Shown here in pieces: positions 1 to 7,805 of a DNA stretch of 45,805 bases. The position numbers and the translations under genes are program-made. The DNA comes from Darwinimomas sp963643215 (GTDB lineage Bacteria; Bacillota; Clostridia; Lachnospirales; Lachnospiraceae): contig CAVIJY010000009.1 in the NCBI GenBank assembly GCA_963643215.1, positions 1 to 45,805 of the forward strand, written 5' to 3'. Within the stretch, counting starts at the first letter, position 1. The number at the start of each line of letters is the position of its first letter. The notes under the pieces were generated by a model. That model saw nothing but the letters and a program-made list of their open reading frames with translations, made no database searches and was not told where the DNA came from.

Positions 1-129
1 GGACATGTCGGTGGGAGATAGAGTTTATGACACGCCTCTCAATGAGGATGAAGTGGGGCAAAAGCCCCACGGAAATCCGAATTGAGACCGGATTGTGGGA
101 GTGCGAAGCACAAAACAATCCGAGTAACC
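1..129 (+). repeat. Long-form dispersed repeat, copy A, cut by the window edge and lacking its right-end palindrome
   Basis: From position 3 to 129 this matches the reverse complement of the copy at 31765-31946 with about six differences counted by eye. Shared parts are the right arm of a terminal hairpin (near 3-26), a perfect 7-bp hairpin GTGGGGC-AAAA-GCCCCAC, and an 8-bp stem CGGATTGT/ACAATCCG enclosing GTGC-GAA-GCAC. Similarity stops after GAGTAACC, just before the 20-bp palindrome that ends the other copies, so the right end is lost. The left end lies outside the window. A 25-codon open frame runs to a TGA near 84, but the codon differences from the other long copy (Gly/Asp, Ile/Leu, Arg/Gly) change the amino acid, so coding constraint is not supported. 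It sits directly upstream of the promoter of the AGCS gene. Confidence 0.85.
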
Positions 130-149
130 CGCGCATCCCCGTAAACTGC

Positions 150-179
150 TTGCAAGCTACAACATTCTTCTTGTATAAA
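150..179 (+). promoter_or_regulatory. Candidate sigma-A promoter for the first AGCS symporter
   Basis: TTGCAA at 150-155 and TATAAA at 174-179 are separated by 18 bp. Transcription would start near 186, giving a leader of about 114 nt before the ATG at 300. I see no clear riboswitch or terminator in that leader. Confidence 0.55.
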
Positions 180-299
180 TCCCCCTGTTAACATACAATG
201 TGCGAAGAAAGCATCAGGCGGCAGGCAAGGCGAGGTCATGCCTGTATGAACGAAGCCATGCTTGCGAAAAAACTTCTGTATATCATGAAGGGAGCAGTA

Positions 300-1838
300 A
301 TGGACGCATTATTTGACACTATCAGGGCAGTCTGCGCGAGAATTCAGGTTGTGTCGGATCTCTTCTGGGATTTCCCGACCAATCTCGACTGGTACGCGGG
401 CATCCCCATACTCGGCAACTTCTCGCTTGCCATCATTCTTCTGGTCGGCTCCGGAATCTACTTCACATGCAGACTGGGGTTCGTGCAGGTTCGCCGCTTC
501 AAATACGGGCTGAGCATCCTGAAGAACAGCAAGAGCACCGGAGAGGGCATCTCGCCTCTGGCCTCATTCTTCCTGTCGACCGCCATGCGTGTAGGTCCCG
601 GCAACATCCTCGGTGTAACAGGCGCTATCTCTACGGGAGGCCCCGGAGCCCTGTTCTGGATGTGGGTTTCAGCCTTCTTCGGCATGGCTACCTCTTTTAC
701 CGAGTCGACCCTTTCTCAGATATTCAAGGAAAAGAAGGATGATGAGTATATCGGTGGAATGGCGCTGTACGGCCAGAAGCTTCTGAAGAACTCGGCCTTT
801 GTAGGCGCCGCTCTCTCTGTGCTGTATATCATCTATGCACTTTTATGCTTCCCGGCGCAGGGCTTCAATACTATATCCGCAGTAGGGCAGATCGCTGAAA
901 CTCTGACAGGCCGCAGCATTCCCACCAACTCGGCTCTTTATTGGATCTCCTTTGCAGTTCTTGTAGCCATCGTGGTCGCCACCTCTTTCGGAGGCATCCG
1001 CAAGGTTACTGCGCAGACCGATATGATCGTCCCGATCATGTCCGTTGTATATGTCATCACGGTATTTGTACTGATTGCATTGAACCTTGATCGCGTTCCA
1101 TGGTTCTTCTATGCTGTATTTACAGAGGCCTTCAAGCCTGAAGCTGTTTTCGGCGGAGCCTTTGGCACAGCATTGGTTCAGGGTGTCAAGCGTGGACTTA
1201 TGTCCAACGAGGCCGGACAGGGAACCATCACGATGGCGTCTGCCGCATCTCATGTGGATCACCCCTGCGATCAGGGCTGCGTGCAGGCGCTCGGTGTCTT
1301 CCTTGATACTATAGTTATCTGCACACTGACAGGCTTTGTAGTAGTTATGGGACGCGTATGGCAGACAGATGCCTCCTCAGCATGGTTTGAGCTCGGAAAG
1401 CTCCAGCGCTTCGTAGCATCCGTCACGGAACTGACTCCCGGGGTGGCCTTCAACAATGTCATCTCCCTTCTGGTCTCGCTGTGCTTCGGCCTGTTCGCAT
1501 TTACATGCCTTCTGGGCTTTATAGCATTCTCTGAGATTTGTGCCAACAATATCTCCAGAAGTCCTGTGTTCATCAATTTTGTCCGTATACTGAGCCTTGC
1601 AGTCATATCCTTCGGTGTTGTGTCAAATATAGCCGGCATGGATCTCGGCGCACTTTGGGACTTGTCGGATTTTGCAAATATACTTATCGCATATTGCAAT
1701 ATTCCCCTTTTATATATCGGCTTTAAGCATGTATTGAGGGCATATGAGCACTTCGAGAAAAATGACGGCACCGCATATACATCAAAGGTCGCAGGTATAG
1801 AGGTTCCCGTCTGGGATGAGAAGGCCGATAAACGCTGA
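300..1838 (+). CDS. AGCS family alanine/glycine:cation (sodium) symporter
   Basis: Inner-membrane secondary transporter of the alanine or glycine:cation symporter family, which imports small neutral amino acids with Na+. The frame is open from 198, but the ATG at 300 is preceded by GGGAGC at good spacing and gives a 512-residue protein that starts like the family (MDALFDTIRAV). About ten hydrophobic segments are visible from residue 40 on. The AGCS signature region is VGPGN at 98-102 followed by TGGPGALFWMW; the paralogue at 6071-7486 has VGTGN at the same place, so a Thr is Pro here. The SNEAGQGT loop is also conserved. The gene stands alone between a promoter (150-179) and a bidirectional terminator. 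Alanine, glycine or serine are all possible substrates; the sequence does not decide. Confidence 0.93.
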   Translation: MDALFDTIRAVCARIQVVSDLFWDFPTNLDWYAGIPILGNFSLAIILLVGSGIYFTCRLGFVQVRRFKYGLSILKNSKSTGEGISPLASFFLSTAMRVGPGNILGVTGAISTGGPGALFWMWVSAFFGMATSFTESTLSQIFKEKKDDEYIGGMALYGQKLLKNSAFVGAALSVLYIIYALLCFPAQGFNTISAVGQIAETLTGRSIPTNSALYWISFAVLVAIVVATSFGGIRKVTAQTDMIVPIMSVVYVITVFVLIALNLDRVPWFFYAVFTEAFKPEAVFGGAFGTALVQGVKRGLMSNEAGQGTITMASAASHVDHPCDQGCVQALGVFLDTIVICTLTGFVVVMGRVWQTDASSAWFELGKLQRFVASVTELTPGVAFNNVISLLVSLCFGLFAFTCLLGFIAFSEICANNISRSPVFINFVRILSLAVISFGVVSNIAGMDLGALWDLSDFANILIAYCNIPLLYIGFKHVLRAYEHFEKNDGTAYTSKVAGIEVPVWDEKADKR

Positions 1839-1871
1839 GCCGTCACCGGCCATGTTCAGCATCACGCGAAA

Positions 1872-1906
1872 ATCCCCCGAAAGCATAATTTCTGCTTTCG
1901 GGGGAT
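1872..1906. terminator. Bidirectional intrinsic terminator
   Basis: A 14-bp perfect stem (ATCCCCCGAAAGCA paired with TGCTTTCGGGGGAT) lies between the convergent AGCS gene (+) and the HMA gene (-). On the minus strand it is followed by TTTTCG, so it fits best as the end of the iron operon; on the plus strand the T-rich tract is weaker. Confidence 0.8.
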
Positions 1907-1931
1907 CTTCGTATGTCCCTTTTACCGAGGC

Positions 1932-2198
1932 CTAGCGCCCCAGCAATCTGTTAAAGAAACCACTATTATTCCCGGCCTCTTCCGATTCCATTCCGCCGTA
2001 ATCATATCCGATTGATTCAATAGCCTTTTTTACTGCATCTTCTTCGACGGGTGCCTCTGTAAGAAACTCTACCATGTTCTTTTTTCGGTCTGCTTTGACC
2101 TTGGAGCTCTCAGGGAGGGTTTTTCTGATAGCCTCCTGAACATGTGACTCGCACATACCGCACATCATTCCGCCGACTTTTACTTTAGTTTTTATCAT
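1932..2198 (-). CDS. HMA-domain heavy-metal-binding protein (CopZ-like), last gene of the iron locus
   Basis: 88-residue soluble protein starting MIKTKVKVGG. It carries the heavy-metal-associated motif GMMCGMC with Cys13 and Cys16, followed by the usual beta-alpha-beta-beta-alpha-beta pattern to about residue 70 and a short polar tail ending in NRLLGR. Such domains bind Cu(I) or related soft metals and hand them to partners. The frame is open upstream to 2330, but that extension overlaps the preceding gene and has no family similarity. The ribosome binding site is weak (AAGAAG). It lies about 80 nt after the Cys-rich protein gene on the same strand, so cotranscription with feoB is likely. A copper role would be unexpected behind an Fe(II) importer; metal specificity is unknown. 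Confidence 0.85.
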   Translation of the reverse strand: MIKTKVKVGGMMCGMCESHVQEAIRKTLPESSKVKADRKKNMVEFLTEAPVEEDAVKKAIESIGYDYGGMESEEAGNNSGFFNRLLGR

Positions 2199-2278
2199 GA
2201 GGAGATTTCTTCTTTTTTGTGGGAGTAAGAATACTTTTGTTTTCTTGTTGTCTGTATTGTTCAATCGAATCTTGCATC

Positions 2279-2500
2279 TTACGACTGCATGGTCTTCACA
2301 AGCTGCCGCAGTTCGTCGTTGTTCATGCACTTGTGATCAGTCTCCTGACCGTCGTGCCCGTGGCAACCGCTGCCGCAGTGGCTGCAGTTGCCGCAGGAGG
2401 AGCAACCGCTGCAGGTTCCGTGCTTCAAATCGCCCACTATATTTCTCAGGCATACTATCACAAGCACCGCAATCGCAGCCCAGATGATGATTTCACCCAT
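2279..2500 (-). CDS. FeoB-associated Cys-rich small membrane protein
   Basis: 73 residues: one N-terminal membrane segment (about residues 3-21), then a cluster of cysteines (C30, C33, C36, C39, C42, C46, C58, with C17 in the membrane segment) mixed with His and Gly, then a short acidic tail. This is the pattern of the FeoB-associated Cys-rich membrane protein family found next to feoB in Firmicutes. Its proposed role is to assist Fe(II) uptake, perhaps like FeoC, but this is not proven for the family. The ribosome binding site AAAGGAGAG lies right behind a GC-rich hairpin at 2516-2542. It is 95 nt downstream of feoB. Confidence 0.88.
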   Translation of the reverse strand: MGEIIIWAAIAVLVIVCLRNIVGDLKHGTCSGCSSCGNCSHCGSGCHGHDGQETDHKCMNNDELRQLVKTMQS

Positions 2501-2515
2501 AGCACTCTCTCCTTT

Positions 2516-2542
2516 CGGCGGGACGAGGCTCCTCGCCCGCCG
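2516..2542 (-). other. GC-rich hairpin between feoB and the Cys-rich gene
   Basis: Seven G-C pairs (CGGCGGG with CCCGCCG) plus a few inner pairs form a strong stem directly 5' of the AAAGGAG ribosome binding site of the next gene. No T-run follows, so it is not a normal terminator; it may set mRNA stability or translation of the small downstream genes. Confidence 0.55.
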
Positions 2543-2595
2543 GATATTTATTTTGTATTTCGTTCATTGCCCGGCTGATGCCGTGCCATGACGCC

Positions 2596-4875
2596 TTACG
2601 CTGCCTCGACAGATGTCACGGAGCGTGTCTTGTAATCAGGCTGATATCCCTTGCGAACAAGCAGATAGATAATCCCTGCCAGCGCTGCAAACGCAACCAC
2701 TGTCCATATTCCGAAGCCAACCTCGCCTGTGATCAGTCCTCCGATTCTGTACGCGATGAGCGCCACTACATATGCCCACAGACACTGGAATCCGATGGTT
2801 CCCCATGTCCACTTCGCATTGTTCATCTCACGCTTGATAGCGCCGATGGCCGCAAAGCACGGAGCACACAGAAGGTTGAAGCACATGAAGGCAAATGCCG
2901 AAGCCTTTGAGTAGTCTGCCGCAACTCTCGTCCAGATCTGATCACCGTTTTCCTCAAGCTCCTCCTCGGAATCATCATAATTGTAGAGAACTCCGAATGT
3001 GCCTACTACATTTTCCTTGGCTATAAGTCCGGTTACGGTAGCGACCGTAGGCTTCCAGGAGTTCAGACCCTGAGGTGTGAATATCCATGCCACGCTGTTT
3101 CCGATATCTGCAAGAAGCGAGTCGCTGTCGGGAGATACCTCATCAACAGGTATGTTCATCTTCTCTGCTACAGACTCTACATATTCTTCTGTTGCAACCG
3201 TCTCGTCCTCATACAGCGCACTGACATTGCCGAACTTGCCGTTCACATATCCGTAGCTGGAAAGGAACCAGATGATGATCGTCGACACGACGATGACGGA
3301 GCCGGCTCTCTTGATGAAGGACCAGCCGCGCTCCCACGTCGCGCGAAGAACATTGGAAAGGGAAGGAATATGGTATGCCGGAAGCTCCATAACAAAGGGA
3401 GCAGGCTCTCCGGCAAACATCTTAAACTTCTTCAGTATGATTCCGGTTACTATGATGGAACCCATTCCGATGAAGTAGGCAGATGCCGAGATCATGGCGC
3501 TGCCGCCGAACATCGCACCTGCGATAAGCCCGATGATAGGCATCTTGGCGCCGCAGGGCATAAATGTTGTAGTCATAACCGTGATCTTTCTGTCGCGGTC
3601 ATTTTCGATGGTTCTTGAAGCCATAACTCCGGGAACTCCGCAGCCTGTCGCTACAAGCATAGGGATGAAAGACTTGCCCGAGAGTCCGAACTGGCGGAAT
3701 ATACGATCCATGACAAATGCAACTCTGGCCATATATCCTACATCCTCAAGGATGGACAAAAGCAGGAACAGCACAAGCATCTGAGGAACGAATCCCAGAA
3801 CCGCGCCGACCCCGGCGATGATTCCGTTCTGAACCAGATCATACGCTACAGATGTATCGGCAACGCCCAATGCCGCGAATATCGAATCTACGGCTCCCGG
3901 AACCCACTCGCCGAATATCACATCATTGGTGAAATCAGTAGCAGCAGTACCGATGGATATACTCCAGCCGCCCATGGCGATAGCGTACAGGCAGAACATA
4001 ACGACCGCAAATATCGGGAGTCCCAGCACCCTGTTGGTCACGATCTGGTCTACTCTGTCGGATACCGTAAGCTCGTGCTTGCTGCCCTTCTTCTTTACGG
4101 CCACCTCACAGATCTTTGTGATATAGCTGTATCTTCCGTTTGTGATGATCGACTCCGCGTCGTCATCCTCTGCTGTCTCGACCTCTGCAACAGCCTTTTC
4201 TACGGCTGCCTTCTGAGACTGTGAGAGCTTCAGCTGCTCAAGCACCTTCTCATCTCTCTCAAAGGCCTTGATGCTGTACCAGCGAACCAGACTCTCCGGA
4301 ACAAGACCTCTGATCTCATCCGCTATCGTAGCCAGAGCGCCCTCTATCTTTGAATCATATGTCATGGCCGTCGGAACCGAGCTTTTATCCGATGCCGCCT
4401 TGACTGCCAGCTCTGCGGCTTCCTGTGCGCCTTCTTTCTTCAGTGCGGAGATCTCTACTACAGGACATCCGAACTTTGCGGAAAGTCCCTTTATATCTAT
4501 CTTGTCGCCGCTGCTGCGCACCAGATCCATCATGTTGATGGCCATTACCACCGGAATACCCAGCTCCATAAGCTGCGTGGACAGATAGAGATTTCGCTCT
4601 ATATTGGTTCCGTCAACGATATTGAGAATCGCGTCGGGCTTTTCCGCCACCAGATAGGTACGCGACACTACCTCCTCCAGAGTGTACGGAGAAAGCGAAT
4701 AGATGCCCGGAAGATCCTGGATGACCACATCCTCATGATCCTTGAGCTTTCCTTCCTTCTTCTCGACCGTAACACCCGGCCAGTTTCCTACATACTGATT
4801 TGAACCGGTCAATGCATTGAACAGTGTGGTCTTACCACAGTTCGGATTGCCGGCAAGTGCAATCTTGATACTCAT
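2596..4875 (-). CDS. feoB: Ferrous iron transport protein B (FeoB)
   Basis: Main Fe(II) permease of the Feo system, 759 residues from the ATG at 4875; a TTG nine bases upstream is possible but too close to the AGGGAGG site. The N-terminal G domain has G1 GNPNCGKT (9-16), G3 DLPG (54-57) and G4 NMMD (114-117). A helical insertion (guanine-nucleotide dissociation inhibitor-like) lies between about 180 and 260. The membrane part from about 280 on has the two Gate regions, including the conserved GCGVPG and FMPCGAKMPI segments. Length and order are standard. It follows two feoA genes with short spacers and shares their iron-type operator region at 5470-5556. Confidence 0.97.
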   Translation of the reverse strand: MSIKIALAGNPNCGKTTLFNALTGSNQYVGNWPGVTVEKKEGKLKDHEDVVIQDLPGIYSLSPYTLEEVVSRTYLVAEKPDAILNIVDGTNIERNLYLSTQLMELGIPVVMAINMMDLVRSSGDKIDIKGLSAKFGCPVVEISALKKEGAQEAAELAVKAASDKSSVPTAMTYDSKIEGALATIADEIRGLVPESLVRWYSIKAFERDEKVLEQLKLSQSQKAAVEKAVAEVETAEDDDAESIITNGRYSYITKICEVAVKKKGSKHELTVSDRVDQIVTNRVLGLPIFAVVMFCLYAIAMGGWSISIGTAATDFTNDVIFGEWVPGAVDSIFAALGVADTSVAYDLVQNGIIAGVGAVLGFVPQMLVLFLLLSILEDVGYMARVAFVMDRIFRQFGLSGKSFIPMLVATGCGVPGVMASRTIENDRDRKITVMTTTFMPCGAKMPIIGLIAGAMFGGSAMISASAYFIGMGSIIVTGIILKKFKMFAGEPAPFVMELPAYHIPSLSNVLRATWERGWSFIKRAGSVIVVSTIIIWFLSSYGYVNGKFGNVSALYEDETVATEEYVESVAEKMNIPVDEVSPDSDSLLADIGNSVAWIFTPQGLNSWKPTVATVTGLIAKENVVGTFGVLYNYDDSEEELEENGDQIWTRVAADYSKASAFAFMCFNLLCAPCFAAIGAIKREMNNAKWTWGTIGFQCLWAYVVALIAYRIGGLITGEVGFGIWTVVAFAALAGIIYLLVRKGYQPDYKTRSVTSVEAA

Positions 4876-4931
4876 TTCAAACAAGCCTCCCTGTACTTAT
4901 ATATGTCGGTACTCTGATATGTCCCGCCGAG

Positions 4932-5153
4932 TTACTCTACCTCTATCATCTCCGCGTCCGCCTTGCGTACCGACAGCTCGTAACCGCGAATGTTCAGCTC
5001 CATGGGATCTCCCAGCGGCGCCACCTTGCGTACCATAATGTCCACGCCCTTCGTGATTCCCATGTCCATGATACGGCGCTTCACAGGGCCGCTTCCGTGC
5101 AGCTTCGCAACCTTGCACGTCTCTCCGACATTCACGTCCTTCAGTGTTTTCAT
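4932..5153 (-). CDS. feoA: FeoA domain protein (second of two)
   Basis: 73 residues, an SH3-like FeoA domain: the family pattern with KRRIMDMGITKG around residues 25-36, a hydrophobic core strand and a C-terminal beta strand with an acidic end. FeoA is a small cytoplasmic protein that is needed for Fe(II) uptake and is thought to act on the FeoB G domain. It lies 56 nt upstream of feoB and 72 nt downstream of the other feoA. Having two separate feoA genes before feoB is common in Clostridia. Confidence 0.93.
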   Translation of the reverse strand: MKTLKDVNVGETCKVAKLHGSGPVKRRIMDMGITKGVDIMVRKVAPLGDPMELNIRGYELSVRKADAEMIEVE

Positions 5154-5225
5154 TGCTTCCTCTTCTCCTTTGTTCTTTGTAGCCGTCCGGATCCATGCAG
5201 CCGATCCGTCAACACCGCGTACTCC

Positions 5226-5447
5226 TTATCCGACCATGATCCTGCGGGCCATCGCCTCATCAACAGCGATCCTCGCATCCTTGACCTGGATGATAACGTT
5301 TCCGCCGATGTTGTTAACCACCATAACCTTCTCGCCCGTCACAAAGCCGAGCTCTGAAAGATGCTGCCGAACCTTCGGATTGCCTGAAATGTTCACGATA
5401 GTTACCGCTTTTCCGGCATCAGACATTGTAATTGGCATAATATTCAT
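5226..5447 (-). CDS. feoA: FeoA domain protein (first of two)
   Basis: About 73 residues with a FeoA domain (RQHLSELGFVTGEKV, then NNIGGNVIIQVKDARIAVDE). It is the first gene of the feo operon. A GTG at 5450 immediately precedes the ATG at 5447, and another ATG lies at 5438; AGGG upstream gives 7-nt spacing to 5447, so that start is preferred. It is distinct in sequence from the other FeoA, so this is not a fresh duplication. The promoter and the operator array lie directly upstream. Confidence 0.92.
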   Translation of the reverse strand: MNIMPITMSDAGKAVTIVNISGNPKVRQHLSELGFVTGEKVMVVNNIGGNVIIQVKDARIAVDEAMARRIMVG

Positions 5448-5469
5448 CACCTTTCCCTGTATGCCTTGG

Positions 5470-5556
5470 GGTTAGATCAGTCTAACCTTGCGGCATCATT
5501 ACAGCAGTTAAATAAAACTAACTCTTACGCTTGCATTATAGTTAGCGGCATCTAAT
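5470..5556. promoter_or_regulatory. Three DtxR/IdeR-like operator palindromes in front of feoAAB
   Basis: Three dyads share the pattern TTAR-N6-CTAA: GTTAG-CGGCAT-CTAAT at 5541-5556, GTTAA-ATAAAA-CTAAC at 5507-5522, and GGTTAG-ATCAGT-CTAACC at 5470-5487. Centres are about 34 and 36 bp apart. The first fills the spacer between the -35 and -10 boxes, and the others lie downstream of the expected start site. The classical DtxR/IdeR box contains TTAG-N6-CTAA, so a DtxR-family Fe(II) repressor is the best guess; the regulator gene is not in the window. Confidence 0.7.
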
Positions 5557-5563
5557 ATTGCAA
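5535..5563 (-). promoter_or_regulatory. Sigma-A promoter of the feo operon
   Basis: On the minus strand TTGCAA (5563-5558) and a perfect TATAAT (5540-5535) are 17 bp apart. The operator at 5541-5556 fills almost the whole spacer, a standard layout for repression. Confidence 0.75.
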
Positions 5564-5564
5564 G

Positions 5565-5791
5565 CTTTTACCTTCAAAAATTTCCCCTGTCCTGCCGAAT
5601 GTTGCAATATCCACAATTTTATATTTCTTCTCCGGCTGCCGTTTGGCAAATGGACGAAATAGCACCGTTTGAGGCGGCAGAGTGCAAAAAGGCCTTGAAG
5701 GCGCATCCGCGATATGCTAGTGTATGCGCAACAACTTAACCCGTTGAAGTGTTAGGAATCGCATCGATCCGCGCGAGACCGAACATGGAGG
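5565..5791. other. Intergenic region upstream of the glycine riboswitch
   Basis: No credible gene. A weak promoter for the riboswitch transcript may be TTGAAG (5695-5700), 17 bp, then TAGTGT (5718-5723) with a TG extension. GCGCAT and ATGCGC at 5701-5729 form a 6-bp inverted repeat. No second glycine aptamer core is seen here. Confidence 0.4.
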
Positions 5792-5873
5792 GCGCTTTGG
5801 AGAATTCCATTAGATTGGATGCCGAAGGTGCAAGGCATGTGAATGCCGAATCTCTCAGGCAAAAGAACGAAGC
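5792..5873 (+). ncRNA. Glycine riboswitch aptamer (single)
   Basis: The conserved glycine aptamer core is present: GGAGA at the 5' side, GCCGAAGGTGCAAGGC around 5820-5835, and ATCTCTCAGGCAAAAGAAC around 5850-5868, closed by pairing of GCTT with GAAGC. It precedes an AGCS symporter, a usual target. I find only one aptamer. Downstream lie a hairpin (TATCCGGA/TCCGGATA, 5888-5914) and a terminator (5934-5969) that can serve as expression platform. Whether glycine turns the gene on or off cannot be read from the sequence. Confidence 0.88.
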
Positions 5874-5933
5874 TGAATGTTTAAACCTATCCGGAGTATC
5901 TTGATATCCGGATATCATGCTGAAGTTTCTTAT

Positions 5934-5969
5934 GCCGCTTGATGTTTATCATCAGCGGCTTTCTTATTT
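5934..5969 (+). terminator. Intrinsic terminator of the glycine riboswitch expression platform
   Basis: GCCGCT pairs with AGCGGC, with further GATG/CATC pairs inside, and is followed by TTTCTTATTTG. It lies between the aptamer and the AGCS start at 6071, so it would end transcription before the gene unless prevented. Confidence 0.8.
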
Positions 5970-6070
5970 GATTTCGGTCTGATGGCATCTGCCCGGGCAG
6001 ATGTATGCTGTGTCCTCCAAAGCGTATACATACACGCCGCCCAGGCGGCTATACAATGGAGGGAAATGTT

Positions 6071-7486
6071 ATGCTGCTGTCTGTGGTTCAGACCATCAAT
6101 TCTTACCTGTCAGACTATGTCCTCATCATACTGCTCATAGGTGTAGGACTGTGGTATTCCGTCAAAACCGGATTTGTTCAAATCCGCTACTTCGGCTACG
6201 GCATGAAAAAGACCTTCGGCGATCTTAATCTCTTCGGAGAAAAGCAGGATGCCGGTATGTCCTCATTTCAGGCGCTCGCGACGGCTGTCGCCGCACAGGT
6301 AGGCACCGGCAATATCGTCGGAGCAAGCGGTGCGATACTCACGGGCGGTCCCGGAGCCATCTTCTGGATGTGGATCATCGCCTTCCTCGGCATGGCTACC
6401 ATCTATGCGGAGGCGACACTGGCGCAGACAACAAGAATAGTTCGCCCCGACGGCAGCATCCACGGTGGTCCTGTCTACTATATCACTACTGCATTTACCG
6501 GAAAATTCGGCAGATTTCTGGCCGGCTTCTTCTCCGTCGCTATCATACTTGCGCTCGGATTCTTCGGATGCATGGTGCAGTCCAACTCGATCGGCGCGAC
6601 TATAAGCACCGCGTTCGGCATTCCGGCGTGGATAGTCGGTATCGCTCTTGTCATCATCTGCGCATTTATATTTCTCGGAGATGTAAAGGCTCTCGCCTCA
6701 GTTACCGAGAAACTGGTTCCCTTTATGGCTGCCATCTTCATATTCGGAAGCATTGTGGTGCTGGCTGTACGAATCACCTATATACCGGCCACATTTGCCA
6801 TGATATTCAGATATGCATTTACTCCTCAGGCTATCATAGGCGGCAGCTTCGGACATGCTCTTAAATCAGCAATCAGCCAGGGTGCAAAGCGCGGTCTTTT
6901 CTCCAATGAGGCCGGAATGGGCTCCACTCCTCACGCTCACGCTCTGGCCAATGTCTCATGCCCGCATGAGCAGGGCACCGCTGCCATGATCGGCGTATTT
7001 ATCGATACATTTATCGTCCTCACCCTCAATGCTCTCGTCATCATATCCACGCTTTATACAAGTGACGGTATCCTTGCATCAGGCGTCATCCCCGAGGGTA
7101 TCGGCAAGGCCAATCTGGCTCAGACAGCATTCGGCTGTGTCTTCGGCGAGAAGCTCGGAGCCATGTTCGTGGCGGTCTGCCTGTTCTTCTTCGCATTTTC
7201 CACCATACTCGGCTGGAATCTCTTCGGACGCATCAATGTCATATGGATGTTCGGCGACAAGGCCAACCATCTGTATACGGTTATAGCTCTTGTCTTTATC
7301 TTTCTCGGAACACTGGCTGAGAATGATCTCGTATGGGAGCTGTCCGATATGTTCAACCAGCTCATGGTCATCCCCAATGTCATCGCACTATTCGCTCTGA
7401 CTCCGATTGTTGTAAAGAGTGTGAGCAGCGTGCAGGCCACTCTTCGCCGCGATTCCGGCTCAGAAGGTAAGGTCATCGCCGACTAG
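6071..7486 (+). CDS. AGCS family sodium:glycine/alanine symporter under glycine riboswitch control
   Basis: 471-residue membrane transporter. The frame is open from 6005, but GGAGGG at 6058-6063 points to the ATG at 6071 (MLLSVVQTIN). The AGCS signature VGTGN is at residues 77-81, followed by TGGPGAIFWMW, and SNEAGMGSTPHAHA is present further on; about ten hydrophobic helices are visible. The glycine riboswitch in its leader makes glycine the most likely substrate. It is a paralogue of the AGCS gene at 300-1838, with clear divergence through the whole length. The gene ends with the strong terminator at 7583-7624. Confidence 0.95.
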   Translation: MLLSVVQTINSYLSDYVLIILLIGVGLWYSVKTGFVQIRYFGYGMKKTFGDLNLFGEKQDAGMSSFQALATAVAAQVGTGNIVGASGAILTGGPGAIFWMWIIAFLGMATIYAEATLAQTTRIVRPDGSIHGGPVYYITTAFTGKFGRFLAGFFSVAIILALGFFGCMVQSNSIGATISTAFGIPAWIVGIALVIICAFIFLGDVKALASVTEKLVPFMAAIFIFGSIVVLAVRITYIPATFAMIFRYAFTPQAIIGGSFGHALKSAISQGAKRGLFSNEAGMGSTPHAHALANVSCPHEQGTAAMIGVFIDTFIVLTLNALVIISTLYTSDGILASGVIPEGIGKANLAQTAFGCVFGEKLGAMFVAVCLFFFAFSTILGWNLFGRINVIWMFGDKANHLYTVIALVFIFLGTLAENDLVWELSDMFNQLMVIPNVIALFALTPIVVKSVSSVQATLRRDSGSEGKVIAD

Positions 7487-7582
7487 ATATAGATTGTCGT
7501 AATACCATCATATTTCGTCATGAGCTCGCCGATTTCCATACTCATCTCACATCTGAGACATCCAAATATCTGAAGCACAAAT

Positions 7583-7624
7583 GGATATGCTTTGGCTAGT
7601 GCTGCCAGGGCATATCCTTTTTTT
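7583..7624 (+). terminator. Intrinsic terminator after the glycine symporter
   Basis: GGATATGC and GCATATCC pair, with inner TGGC/GCCA, followed by seven T residues. It belongs to the AGCS gene that ends at 7486; the 97 nt between hold no gene. Confidence 0.9.
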
Positions 7625-7667
7625 GTGCTCTATTTTGAAAATCCAGCTGCTTCCATTTCCGGAAAAA

Positions 7668-7688
7668 CTTATGCCTAAAGGTTATAAG
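7668..7688. promoter_or_regulatory. LysR-type dyad upstream of the MBL hydrolase gene
   Basis: CTTAT-N11-ATAAG is an interrupted palindrome with the T-N11-A form typical of LysR-family sites. It is about 120 bp upstream of the start at 7806. A weak TTGATA -35-like box follows near 7701. Two lysR genes lie nearby (10165-11145 and 17917-18843), either of which could bind. A separate inverted repeat GCGGCT/AGCCGC lies closer to the gene, around 7750-7785. Confidence 0.35.
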
Positions 7689-7805
7689 TCAAGCATGTAT
7701 TGATATTAGTGCATGGCAACAATAAAAATTAAAATCCTTATTAACATCATTATGTAAGCGGCTTTTAAAAAAATCACAGGAGCCGCGGAAAAGAGAGGAA
7801 AGCTT

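Noticed and set aside
198..299. 34-codon N-terminal extension of the first AGCS protein
   Set aside because: No ribosome binding site at 198 and no transporter similarity; ATG at 300 has GGGAGC and begins as the family does.
2197..2578. Open frames on the plus strand at the feo 3' end
   Set aside because: They run antisense to the Cys-rich and HMA genes, which have family motifs and fitting ribosome binding sites.
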